64,000 bases of DNA from contig LNAC01000350.1 of NCBI GenBank assembly GCA_002007465.1, forward strand, positions 1,647,037 through 1,711,036, read 5' to 3'. The notes beneath the pieces were generated by a model. It was not told the origin of the DNA and did not search any database. It saw nothing but the letters and a program-made list of their open reading frames with translations. Source of the DNA: Ailurus styani. Taxonomy: Eukaryota; Chordata; Mammalia; Carnivora; Ailuridae. Below are positions 12,156 through 22,808 of this stretch, one piece after another. Position 1 is the first letter of the stretch; each line of letters opens with the position of its first letter. Both the position numbers and the translations under genes were made by a program.

Positions 12156-12449
12156 GATGAAGAATTTATGTTTGTGAATTTTTTCTAGACCAAGAAGAAA
12201 AATGACAAAGAACCTGGAAGAGAGTTTAGGTGACAGTTTCTAAAACTGTACCTGAGCCCAGTCTGTGTGTCCATGCTGCATAGTTGTTTTACTTGCATAA
12301 TCTTCACTTCATAAGATTAAGAATTATTATTAAAGCTAAGGATTTAGCCCAATTATTCAGAGTATAGAGGGATAGAGAAAAGAGAGAGTGTTATTCTCAT
12401 AGTTATTATCAGGAAACTATTCCAAAAAATGGCAAGATGTCAGTGGTCA

Positions 12450-12640
12450 ACGGCGCCTTGGTGGCTCAGTTCTTAAGCATCTGCCTTCGCTCAGGTCATG
12501 ATCCCAGAGTCCTGGGATTGAGCCCAGTGTTGGGCTCCCTGCTCAGCGTGAGGCCTGCTTCTTCCTCTCCCACTCCCTCTACTTGTGTCCCCTCTCTTGC
12601 TGTCTCTCTGTCAAATAAATAAAATCTTAAAAAAAAAAAA
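12450..12640 (+). repeat. CAN SINE, sense
   Basis: CGGCGCCTTGGTGGCTCAG head, GGTCATGATCCCAGAGTCCT, GGGATTGAGCC, a CT-rich block, TCAAATAAATAAAATCTT and an A-tail of 12. TSD GTCAGTGGTCA is perfect at 12439-12449 and 12641-12651. The head TTAAGCATCTGCCTTCG is the older carnivore type rather than the mustelid GGGTTAAAGCC type. Confidence 0.94.
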
Positions 12641-12651
12641 GTCAGTGGTCA

Positions 12652-13191
12652 GTAAGGAACATGGCAAAATGGTTCTCTAGAAGTTTTATTGCTGTCATTC
12701 TTGGAATACAGCCTCTTTTTAATCACATACTTGTTACAATAATGTTCTTTGGTATTAATTGCTTTTCTATCTCTGTATTTAAGGATTTATTTAGTTATAT
12801 TAAAGATATATTTTAAATTCCAATAAAACTTAAAAGACAAAAGCTTTCCAATATTGACTTGGAAACCTGTCCTCTGACGCTAAAATAGAAAAATAATTTG
12901 TAGTTGCTAAGAATATAATTCATACTTAGTGAGTGAATGTTCTCTCTGTACCATCTTGCAAGAAGGTAATTGAAACACCTGTATCCATTCAGGAATGCAC
13001 TCAGGATTCAAGAATTCATTATAACTATCAAAGCTTTATTACTTTCTTAGTAGCTAAGGTGAGTTTTTATTTGACAGTACTGGGTGATATACAGTGTACT
13101 TGTATAATACCTTTAGTCAGAAAATATAGAAACTTGCTATATCACCATTATGTTCCAATTATAATTTATCTGGCCTATTTAAAAACAAAAC

Positions 13192-13222
<31 letters not shown>

Positions 13223-13330
13223 CCCTGAAATTTTACTGTATTTTCACGTAAGAGCCACCTACTTGAGATTTCCACCCTTAAAAAAAGCTGAATCCATAAT
13301 TTATTCTTATTTATTTATAAAGATAACTTA
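12652..13330. other. Non-coding sequence with an AAAAC-type repeat
   Basis: AT-rich, no gene. A (AAAAC)n stretch lies at 13181-13224. The 134-codon ORF at 12933-13337 reads through that simple repeat (repeated Lys-Thr-Lys/Gln) and has no domain, so I treat it as chance. Confidence 0.6.
13181..13224. repeat. (AAAAC)n simple repeat
   Basis: Several near-perfect AAAAC/AAAC units in a row. Confidence 0.85.
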
Positions 13331-13631
13331 TTTTTAAAATTTTTCCAGTTTTTATTTAAATTCTAGTTGTTATCATATTTGGTAAAATTGATTTCAGGGG
13401 TAGAATTGAGTGATTCATCACTTTCATAGAACACCCACCTCTCAGCAAAATGAGAGCCTCCTCTTAATACCCATCACCCATTTAGCCCACCCCCCACCCA
13501 CCTCCCTCCATCAACCCTGTTTGTTCTCTATAATTAAGAGTCTCTTATGGTTTGTTTCCCTCTCTCTTTCTTTCTTTCTTTTTTCCCCCTTCCCATTACA
13601 TTCATCTGTTTTGTGTCTTAAATACCATACA

Positions 13632-13826
13632 TTAGTGGCTCATTTGGTGAAGCCTTCCAGTCTTGATTTCAGCTCAGGTCATGATCTCAGAGTCATAGGA
13701 TCAAGTCCTGCATAGGGCTCCGCTCTCAGTGTGTGTGTGGGGGGGTGATTTCCTTCACCTTTTCCTCTCTCTCAGCCCCTCCCCCTGCTTGTGTACACTC
13801 TCTCTCTCAAATAAATCTTAAAAAAT
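13632..13826 (+). repeat. CAN SINE nested in LINE-1, sense, diverged
   Basis: Diverged head (TTAGTGGCTCATTTGGTGAA), GCTCAGGTCATGATCTCAGA, an internal GT/G run at 13728-13746 (expanded relative to other copies), CT-rich block, and TCAAATAAATCTTAAAAA tail. LINE-1 3' UTR resumes after it (TTTCCACATGAGTGAAATCA). No clean TSD, as expected for an old copy. Confidence 0.85.
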
Positions 13827-13945
13827 TAAAGATTTCCACATGAGTGAAATCATATGGTATTTGTCTTTCTGACTGATTTATTTCACTTAGTATAATACAC
13901 TCCAGCTCCATCCACATCATCATAGATGACAAGATTTCCTTTTTT

Positions 13946-14144
13946 TTTATTATTTTTTTAAGATTTTATTTATTTATTTCACAGAGGGAGAGAGATCACA
14001 AGGAGGCAGAGAGGCAGGCAGAGAAAGAGGGGGAAGCAGGCTCCCCGCCGAGCAGGGAGCTCGATGCGGGCCTCAATCCCAGGACCCTGAGATCACGACC
14101 TGAGCCGAAATCAGAGGCTTTAACCCACTGAGCCACCAGGCGCC
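13946..14144 (-). repeat. CAN SINE, antisense, first of a tandem pair
   Basis: Contains TTTCACAGAGGGAGAGAGAT and CACAAGGAGGCAGAG, the diagnostic set of the 'CACAAGGAGG' subfamily also seen at 17743-17953 and 57819-58009. Ends GAGCCACCAGGCGCCC. The outer TSD ACAAGATTTCCTTTTTT is at 13929-13945 and resumes after the second SINE at 14339. Confidence 0.92.
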
Positions 14145-14145
14145 C

Positions 14146-14338
14146 TTTTTTTTTAGTTTTTATTTTATTTATATGACAGAGAGAGATTACAAGTAGGCAG
14201 AGAGGCAGGCAGAGAGAGAGGAGGAAGCAGGCTCCCTGCTGAGCAGAGAGCCCGATGCGGGCCTCGATCCCAGGACTCTGAGATCATGACTTGAGCCGAA
14301 GGCAGAGGCTTTAACCCACTGAGCCATCCAGGCGCCCA
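14146..14338 (-). repeat. CAN SINE, antisense, second of a tandem pair
   Basis: Carries the other diagnostic set (GACAGAGAGAGATTACAAG, TAGGCAGAG) and ends GAGCCATCCAGGCGCCC. It directly abuts the first SINE with only a T-run between them, so two subfamilies form a head-to-tail dimer inside one LINE-1 target site. Confidence 0.93.
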
Positions 14339-17112
14339 ACAAGATTTCCTTTTTTGACAGCAGAGTAATATTCCATTGTATATATGTACCACATTTTCTT
14401 TATCCATTCATCAGTCAACAGACATTTGGACTCTTTCCATAGTTCCACTATTGTTGATAATGCTGCTATAAACATCAGGGTGCATGTGCTACTTCAAATT
14501 TGTATTTTTGTATCCTTTGGATAAATACCTAGTAGTGCAATTGAACCCTAGAACATAGGGTAGTTCTATTTTTAACTTTTAGGGGAACCTCCATACTATT
14601 TTCCAGAGTGACTGTACAAGTTTGCATTCCCACCAGTGTGGAAGAGGGTTTCCCTTTCTCCATGTCTGCCAACATCTATTGTTCCCTGTGTTAATTTTAC
14701 CCATTCTGATAGGTGTGAGGTGATCTCTCACTGTAGTTTTGATTTGTACTTCCCTGATGATTTGTTGAGTATCTTTTCATGTGTCTGTTAGCCATCTGTA
14801 CGTCTTCTCTGGAAAAATGTCTGTTTATGTTTTCTTCCCGCTTCTTAACTGGATTATTTTTGGCTGTCGAGGTTGATAAGTTCTTTATAGATTTTGGATA
14901 CTATCCCTTTGTAAGATCGGTCATTTGAAAATATCTTCTCCCATTCCATAGACTGCTTTCTAGTTTTTTTTGTTTGTTTGTTTCCTTCCCTGTGCAGAAG
15001 CTTTTTATCTGGATGAAGTCCCCATAGTTCATTTTTTGTTTTCATTCTCCTTCCCTCCAAAGACATGTCTAGTAAGAAGTTGCTGTGCCCAAGGTCAAAG
15101 AGGTCGCTGCCTCTGCTCACCTCTAGGGTTTTGATGGTTTCGTGTCTCATGTTTATGTCTTTAATCCATTTCAAATTTATTTTTATATATGGTGTAATAA
15201 CGTGGTACAGTTGCATGTTTTTGCATGTTGTTGTTTTAGTTTTCTCAACACGATTTCTTGAAGAGACTATCTTTTTTCTATTGGATATTCTTTCTGGCTT
15301 TGTTGAAGTTAAGTTGATCATATAGTTGTAGGTCCATTTCTCAGTTTTCTATTCTATTCCATTGATTGATGTGTTTTTGTGCAAGTACCATACTGTCTTG
15401 TGACTACAGCTTTGTAAGATAGCTTGAAATCCAGAATCCCGATGTCTCCAGTTCTCTTTTCTTTCTCAGGTTTGCTTTGGCTATTTAGAGTCTGGTCGTT
15501 CCAAACAAATTTTAGGATTATTTGTTCTAGCTTGTGAAAAATGCTGGTGGTATTTTGATAGGGATTTCATTAAATGTGCAGATGGTTCTGGATAATCTTA
15601 ACAATGTCTAATCCATGAGCATGGAAGGTTTTTTCCCTTTCTTTGTATCATCTTCACTTTCTTTCATAAATGTTTATAATTCTCAGTACAGATCTTTTAC
15701 TTCTTCATTTAGATTTATGTTCTGAGATCTTATGGTTTTGGGTACAATTGTAAATGGGATTGATTCCTTGATTTTTTTTTCTGCTCCTTCATTATTGGTA
15801 TATAGAAATGCAACAGATTTCTGTATGCTGACTTTATATCCTGTGACTTTGCTGAATTCTTGTATTAGTTCTAGCAATTTTGGGGTGGAGTCTTTTGGGC
15901 TTTCTACATAGAGTATCATGTTATCTGCAAATAGTGAAAGTTTGACTTTTTCCTTGATGATTTGGATGCCTTTTATTTTTTTATGTTGTCTGATTGCTGA
16001 GGCTAGGATTTCCAGTTCCATGTTAAATAATAATGGTGAGATTGGACAACCCTGACTTCTTCCTTTCCATAGAGGAAGCTCTCAGTTTTTCCCCACTGAG
16101 TATGATATTAGCTGTGGTTCTTTCATATATGGCCTTTAGTGATGTTGAGGTATGTTTGATTTATATCTAATTTGTTGAGGGTTTTTATCAAGAATGGATG
16201 TTGTATTTTGTCAAATGCTTTTTCCATATTTATTCAGATAATACGGTTTTTGCCCTTTATTAATATGGTGTATCATGTTGACTGATTTATGAATATTTAA
16301 CCACCCCTGAAGCCCAGGAATAAATCCCACTTGATTGTCATGAATAATTATTTTAATTTGCTGTTGGATTCAATTTGTTAGTATCGTGTTAAGGATTTTT
16401 ACATTGTGTTCATCAGGGATATTGGCCTGTAATTTTTCTTTTTAGTGGGGTTTTTGTCTGGTTTTGGAATCAAGGTAATGCTAGTCTCCTAGAATGAGTT
16501 TGGAAGTTTTCCTTCCATTTCTATGTTTTGGAACAGTTTGAAAAGAATAGGTATTAACTCTTCTTTAAATGTCTCATAGAACTTCCCTGGAAAGCCAGCT
16601 GGCCCTGGATTCTTGTTTGTTGGAAGATTTTTGATTACTGATTAAATTTCTTTGCTGGTTATGGCTCTGTGCAATTTTTTTATTTCTTCCTCTTTCACCT
16701 TTCATTGTATGTTTCTAAGAATTTATCCGTTTCTTCCAGATTGCTGTTTTGTTGGCATATAAGTTTTTATAATATTCTAAATGTTTGTATTTCCTCAGTG
16801 GTAGTTGTGATCATTCATTCATTCATGATTTTATTTATTTGGGTCCTTTTTTTCTTTTTCATAAGTCTGGATAGGGGTTTATCATTTTTATTCTTTTAGA
16901 GAACCAGGTCCTAGTTTCATCAGTCTGTCCTGTTGTTGTTTTAATTTCTATATGATTTATTTCTGTTTTAATCCTATTTATTTCCACTTTTCTGCTGATT
17001 TTGGGCTTTTTTCCCTGTTCTTTTTCTGGCTCCTTTAGGTGTAATGTTAGGTTGTGTTAGAGATTTTCTTGCTTCTTGAGGAAGGCCTGTATTATTGTAT
17101 ACTTCCCTCTTA

Positions 17113-17302
17113 TTTTTTTTTTAAGATTTTATTTATTTGACAGAGAGATAGAGAGCACAAGTAGGCAGAGTGGCAGGCAGAGGGAGAGAGAAGCAGGCTC
17201 TCCACCGAGTAGGGAGCCCAAGTTGGGACTTGATCCCAGGACCCTGGGATCATGGCCTGAGCCGAAGGCAGTGGCTTAACCAACTGAACCACACAGGTAC
17301 AC
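17113..17302 (-). repeat. CAN SINE nested in LINE-1, antisense
   Basis: T-rich tail complement, TTATTTGACAGAGAGATAGA, GGGATCATGGCCTGAGCCGA, and right end AACTGAACCACACAGGTAC. Imperfect 15-bp TSD: TATACTTCCCTCTTA at 17098-17112 and TACACTTTCCTCTTA at 17303-17317, with LINE-1 continuing on both sides. Confidence 0.92.
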
Positions 17303-17742
17303 TACACTTTCCTCTTATGACTAACTTTGCTGAATCCCAAGGGTTTTAAACTGTCATGTTTTCATTTTTATTTGCTTCAATGTATTTTTTATTCTTTGAT
17401 TTCCTGGTTAACCCATTCATTCGTTAGTGGGATATACTTTAATTTATGCATTTGTGGTCTTTCCAAATTCTTTTTGTGTTTGACTTCGTTTTATAGTATT
17501 GTGGTCTGAAAATATGCATGGTATGATCTCAATCTTTTTGTACTTGTTGAGTTCTGATTCGTGACCCAGTGATTCTCTAATATATGATTAATTGGGCACA
17601 GTTACTAAATAAACAGTTTATATGTATATTAAAATTTTTAAGAATCTAATAACACACAGTGGTGTTTGAGGTACAAAGGCTAGCTTATTCAATAACAATA
17701 TATATGTCTCTGGTAAACCTACATTTGTGGAATAGATGTTTA

Positions 17743-17953
17743 TTTTTTATTTTTTTTTTTTTTAAAGATTTTATTTATTTATTTCACAGCGGGAGAGAGA
17801 TCACAAGGAGGCAGAGAGGCAGGCAGAGAGAGAGAGGGGGAAGCAGGCTCCCTGCGGAGCAGAGAGCCCGATGTGGGCCTCGATCCCAGGACCCTGAGAT
17901 CATGACCTGGGCCGAAAGCAGAGGCTTTAACCCACTGAGCCACCCAGGCGCCC
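17743..17953 (-). repeat. CAN SINE, very young, antisense
   Basis: Full-length copy with a ~20-nt T-rich tail complement, TTTCACAGCGGGAGAGAGAT, CACAAGGAGGCAGAG, and GAGCCACCCAGGCGCCC. A perfect 14-bp TSD GGAATAGATGTTTA lies at 17729-17742 and 17954-17967. The body (about 17762-17953) reads as identical to the reverse complement of 57819-58010, including private bases such as TGCGGAGCAG and GACCTGGGCCG. This implies very recent activity of one source. Confidence 0.96.
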
Positions 17954-18144
17954 GGAATAGATGTTTAAAAACAGTCTACTTAGAAATATTTCGGTAGTTG
18001 ATGATTCTGTATTTTAGTCTGGATGCATGACAATATAAATAAAGTGTGTCAGAATTCTTAACACAAAGTAATAAAATATGTTAAGATTCAGATTCTCTAT
18101 TATCAATATGTTTTAACTTCTTTCATTTAAAATATTGTGTCCTG

Positions 18145-18326
18145 AGGGGAACTTGAATGACTCAATTGGTTAAGCATCTGCCTTCAGCTCAGGTCATGAT
18201 CCCAGAGTCCCGGCATTGAGTCCCATATTGGGCTCTCTGCTCAGTGGGGAGTCTGTTTCTCCCTTAGTCCTTCCCCTGCTCATTCTGTCTCTCTCTCTCT
18301 CCCTCAAATAAAATCTTTAGAAAAAT
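18145..18326 (+). repeat. CAN SINE, sense, old
   Basis: Diverged head (GGGGAACTTGAATGACTCAA, TTGGTTAAGCATCTGCC), GCTCAGGTCATGATCCCAGA, a CT-rich block, and CTCAAATAAAATCTTTAG tail. No clear TSD. Confidence 0.88.
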
Positions 18327-18334
18327 AATTCATC

Positions 18335-19900
18335 TACAAGTTTTTTATTTGGACAGGTTTTCATTTCATGTGGCTATATACTGACAAGTAAAATTGCTGG
18401 GTCAAATGGTAACTTTATGTTGAGCATATTTAAAAAATGCCAAATTTTTTCACAGCATATCACATTTTATATCCCCACAGCAATGTATAAGAGTTCCAAC
18501 TTCTTCACATCTAGCCAAAGCTTGTGATTGTCTTTTTGGTTTTAGTCATTCTAATATGTATAAAATGGTCACATACTTTGTTAGTCCATCAAAATTATAA
18601 AGTATTTTGTATCCCTATTCTGTTAATATGGAATATTTAATTGTTTTTACATATGTTGAACCAACTACATTCTAAGATAAGTCCCACTTGGTCATTGTAT
18701 ATTATCCATTTTGTGTTGTTTAATTCAATTTGCTGGTATTTTGTTAAGGACTTTTTATGTCTATATTAATAATGAATATTAATATGTAGTTTCTTCTCTT
18801 GTGATGGTTTTGGTTTTGTTTTTAAATGTAATATTGGGTTCATAGAATAGGTTGGGAAGAGTTCCCTCTTGTTCTGTTTTGTGGTAGGGTTTATGAAGGA
18901 TTGGAATATTTTTTTAAATGTTTGGAAATCAATGAAACCATCTAAAGATAGAATTTCTTTGGAAGTTTTAAAATTAAGAATCCAGCACCTTGTTAGAGAT
19001 CTAGTTAGATTATCTGTTCTTAGTTTTATAAATGTGTGTTTTTCTAGGAATTTTCCAGTTTCATCTAGGTTACCTAAGTTAGTCATGTAGTTTTCATAGC
19101 ATTTTCTTACAATTCTTTTATTTTTATAATGACAGAAGTGATACTCCTCTTTCCTTCATGATTTTACTCATACGAGTACTTCTTGGAGGAGGAGGTAGAC
19201 TAGCTAAAGGTTTCTAAATTTTGTTGATATTTTAAAAGAATCAACTTTTGGTTTCACAGATCCCCCCCTTTTGTTTTTATATTCTCTATTTCATTTATTC
19301 CCCTCTAGATTTTCTTCCTTCTTCTGATTTTGGTATTGGTTTACTTTTCCTTGTTTGTTAAGGTAGAATATCAATTTATTGATCTGCCATCATATTTTAA
19401 CACAGGCAATTATATCTTCTAAATTTCTAAGATTTAGCTGAAGCTTTCATTTTAGCTGAATCCTACAAGTTTTATTATTTTTTTATTTCATTTTAAAGTA
19501 TTTTCTAATTTCTTTAATGGTATCTTTTTTGATCTCTTGGTTATTTAGTAGTTAATTTCCACATAATTGTGAATTTGTTTTTTCCCACATTTTCTTCTAT
19601 TGTTCTTATAAACAAATTTCATTCTGATCAAAAATGAACACATTTTACACACTTTTTATGATTCCAAACTTCTATTTAAGAGTTTATTTTTAAGAGCAGT
19701 TTTAGATTCACAGCACACTGAGAAAGGTACAGAGATTTATCATATACCTTTTGCTCTTATTTACATTAGCACATTATAATCAACCAAATCCAGTCATTTA
19801 CTTGAGGATCCAATTTTGCTGTTGTATATTACATAGATGAGACAAATGCATGATGACTAATATCTATCATTGGAATATACAGAGTATTTTCACTACCTTC
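18335..19900 (-). mobile_element. Ancient LINE-1 (L1M-like) fragments, antisense
   Basis: Antisense LINE-1 phrases remain readable: ATTGCTGGGTCAAATGGTAA (18391), GTCATTCTAATATGTATAAA, TTAAGGACTTTTTATGTCTA and GTAGGGTTTATGAAGGATTG, in ORF2 order from 3' to 5'. 19680-19900 (AAGAGCAGTTTTAGATTCAC) is another old repeat piece. Divergence is much higher than in the 13-17 kb element and no reading frame survives. Confidence 0.7.
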
Positions 19901-19929
19901 AGAATCCTCTGAGTAATTTATAATTTCTA

Positions 19930-21505
19930 ATTCTGGATGTAAGAAGCTTAGAAGTTGCCACTACATCCTAGCAACAAGTAAAAAGCTAAACAGATTGAAA
20001 AATTAACAACTCATCTAGAATTCATGAGGTGAGCACACAGGGCAAATCATAGTGCCCAAGATTGGAGAGACTAACAGGAGAATACAGATACTAACAACTT
20101 AATGTAGCAGAGACCCAAGAGTAACTACTTTAGGAACCCAATACTGTATTTGATGAATTACTGGAGGTTCAGTATGGACAACTCTTTAAGTATTAAAAAC
20201 TCCAAGGGGTTTGGAGGGTGGGAGGTGCAATTTTGTGAGCTCCACAGCTCAATGAGGTTCCAGGAGCTTAACTAGGTTCCCACAAAAAATGTCAGAAAAA
20301 ATTCCCCTCTGTTTCTGGCAGTGGGAGAGGAAAAGGAACCACATGGTAATACACAGGCACTCTGTTCTTAACAAGGCCTGCCTTGTGGGAAAGCTACTTA
20401 ACCAGAGCTTAACCAGTTTGAGTACTATCCAATCCTAACTGACTGGAGGAAGGGAAATACTCAACTCTAGCTCACTCTAGCCCTTTTCCTTCCCTCATAA
20501 GGGGTGATTAAAATATATATTATATACATTATATATATTGTGTATATATATATGAAATCTTATATATAGTATATGTGTGTATGTATATATATGTATATAT
20601 GTATACATACATATATATATATATACATACATATATATATATATATAATCTTTGAAGTTCACTGTCCAGAAACAGACTCACTAAGCAACTGAGATCTAAT
20701 CATAGGATCATAGAATTCTTTTCAAAACCTCATCATCACATGGCTAAAGGCCTATTTTTAGCAAGTTCTTTTACCAGGTATGTCTGTCTAGCTATCAAAA
20801 GAAAAAAAATTACCTAAAGACAACATAATTTGAAGAGATAAAGGAAACATTAGAACAAGATATGGTGAGAATATTAGAATTATCCATCAGGAATTTAAGG
20901 CAAACTATGACTAACATGCTAAAGGGTCTAATTGATAAGGTAGACAGCAAGTAAGAACAGAGGGGCAGTTAAAGAGATGAAATCCCCAAGAACCAAAAAG
21001 TTATACTATAGATTAAAAACATTGTGAAAGAAATGAAGAATGCTTTTGCGCTTACCACTGACTGAATATAGCTGAGTAAAGAATCTCTGAGTTTGAGGAT
21101 ATCTCAATAGAATCATTCAAAACTGAAAAGCAAAGAGAACAAGATTGAGAAAAACATGACAGAATGTCTGAGGACAGTGGGTGATCTACAAAAGGTAGAA
21201 TACATGTAATGCAAAGAAAAGAAGGAAAAGAAAGGCAAGAAAGGAGCAGAAGAAATATCTGATACATTAATGATTGAGAATTTGTCCAAATTAATGTCAG
21301 ACACCAAACCACTGATTCAGGAACTCACAGAACACCAATCAAGACCAATGTCCAAAAACTATGCTTCAGCATATATTTATTTTCAAACAGTAGAAAATTA
21401 AAGAAAAAAAATCTGGGGGCAAGGGGAGGATAGCTTACTTATAGAGGAACAAAGAATTAATCTGACATCCCCTCTGAAACTAGTTCTAAGGTACAGAGTA
21501 TCCAC
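19930..21505 (+). mobile_element. Ancient LINE-1/HAL1-like 5' region and ORF1, sense, degraded
   Basis: At 21030-21360 the plus strand keeps a broken ORF1 coiled-coil reading (residues like RISEFEDISIESFKTEKQRE) followed by AATTTGTCCAAATTAATGTC and AGACACCAAACCACTGATTC, the usual L1/HAL1 ORF1 context. 19930-20500 reads like its 5' leader. A TA/TG microsatellite (20512-20650) interrupts it. I cannot separate HAL1 from L1M. Confidence 0.6.
20512..20650. repeat. TA/TG-rich microsatellite
   Basis: About 140 bp of TATATA, GTATATATATAT and TATATACATACA alternation; includes mirror-like TATGTATA and TACATACA blocks able to form hairpins. Probably unstable. Confidence 0.9.
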
Positions 21506-22590
21506 TGACAGTTGAGGAACATAAAAAGTGTGAATGCAAATATAAGAAATGATCCTAGATTATTTCCTTTTGCAAATTTCTGAAATTTTAAAGTAGCTTT
21601 TATCTAGAGGCTGAAGATGCATATGTACCCATCTGATGCAGAATACTTGGACTAATGTCCCTTTCTCCCATTGTGGGCCAGGTGTGTTATTCCAGTTGTG
21701 TCAGTGGGAGGGGGAAAAGGAACCATATCAAGTGAGAAGTTTACATGGTGAGGTAATATTTGCATGGGTATGTGAACATTTCCCTCTGCCTTTTCCTAAG
21801 AACTAATTATAAAGTGACTGCAAAAGGTGCAGTTTTTGTTTTGTTGTGCTTTGTTTTTACAATATTCCAACAAAGGCACTGCAAATTGACTTGAAAAAAA
21901 AATATGCTACATCCTGTTCAGCAAGCACTGAAACAGAAAACACATGTGGTTTGGCCATGCTATACTATACTTTAGATGCTGGATCCACTGCAACCAATCA
22001 CCAAACAAGAACAAAGACCTTGGAAAATAAGGCACTCATTGATTTGTTTCGGATACTTTGATCACATGTCATCAGCCTGGGTGATTTTGGTGAAAGGAAA
22101 ACTGCAAAATGCAGTAAGTTCTGGACAAGTAGCTGACAGGAGTTGAGGTAGATGCCTTTGGGAAGACTGCTTAGTGAGCTGTGACTTGTGAGCTCAAGCA
22201 TTTGTCCACATGCTTTTTGTTATGTGACTGTTTATCCTCTGTCTCAGAGGTTGATTTATGAAGTGTGACATAGCTTTATACAAATGCAACACTATGGTAC
22301 TTGGAAAACAAGAGAAAATGATATATTAAGTCACAGTGGCCCAATTGTTTTGAGATCTTAAGTCCCATGCCATAGCAAGACAAATGAAGACTCATTAGAA
22401 GTGAATATTGCTGCCCTTCATACTTGAAAATGGCCTTTTGAGCAACTGCCAGGAAGATCTCTGTAGACTCTAAGACGTTTTGATATCCTGTGCATAAGTG
22501 TCCTCTGCTTATTCTGACTGACACTGTATGGCTATATTCTATTTTATTTTCTGAGAATTGGCTCAATTATCTAAAATAAACAAACAAATA
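21506..22590. other. Non-coding sequence, no recognised element
   Basis: Less AT-rich than its surroundings. The small ORFs on both strands (21846-22061, 21998-22201, 22276-22566) overlap each other and show no domain. Confidence 0.5.
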
Positions 22591-22604
22591 AAAAAACCAA
22601 ACCC

Positions 22605-22808
22605 TTGGGCACCTGGGTGGCTCAGTGCATTAAAGCATCTGCTTTCAGCTCAGGTCATGATCTCAGGGTCCTGGGATCGAGGCCTGCATCGGGCTCCCTG
22701 CTGATCAGGGAGCCTGCTTCCTCCTCTCTCTCTCCCTGCCTCTCTGCCGACTTGTGATCTGATCTCTCTCTCTGTGTCAAATAAATAAATAAATAAATCT
22801 TTAAAAAA
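22605..22808 (+). repeat. CAN SINE, sense
   Basis: Head TTGGGCACCTGGGTGGCTCA, GCTCAGGTCATGATCTCAGG, GATCGAGGCC, CT-rich block, four AAAT units and an A-tail. Flanks AAAAAACCAAACCC (22591-22604) and AAAAAACAAACCC (22809-22821) make an imperfect TSD within an A-rich target. Confidence 0.94.

Larger units (their letters stand above)
13335..17590 (-). mobile_element. LINE-1, antisense, 5'-truncated, carrying four nested SINEs
   Basis: One interrupted antisense LINE-1. The 3' UTR starts at the left (GGTAGAATTGAGTGATTCAT, 13399 on), followed by ORF2 from about 13840 to the right. Minus-strand frames read ORF2 C-terminal peptides at 14854-15321 (LYHVITPYIKINLKWIKDIN, then KKLLHREGNKQ) and reverse-transcriptase-region peptides at 15683-16021 ([20 protein letters not shown], which contains the FADNM form of the catalytic FADD-like motif, then [11 protein letters not shown]). 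Stops and frameshifts disrupt it. Similarity ends near 17590, before the endonuclease domain, so the copy is 5'-truncated. SINEs at 13632-13826, 13946-14144, 14146-14338 and 17113-17302 split it. Confidence 0.9.

Noticed and set aside
12933..13337. 134-codon plus-strand ORF
   Set aside because: Reads through an AAAAC simple repeat and has no domain; composition fits chance.
17659..17997. 112-codon plus-strand ORF with an Arg/Glu-rich segment
   Set aside because: It is the reading of an antisense SINE (the same peptide appears at 57742-58029 on the minus strand). Similar ORFs at 14165-14407, 22650-22874, 37683-37925, 54907-55125 and others have the same cause.
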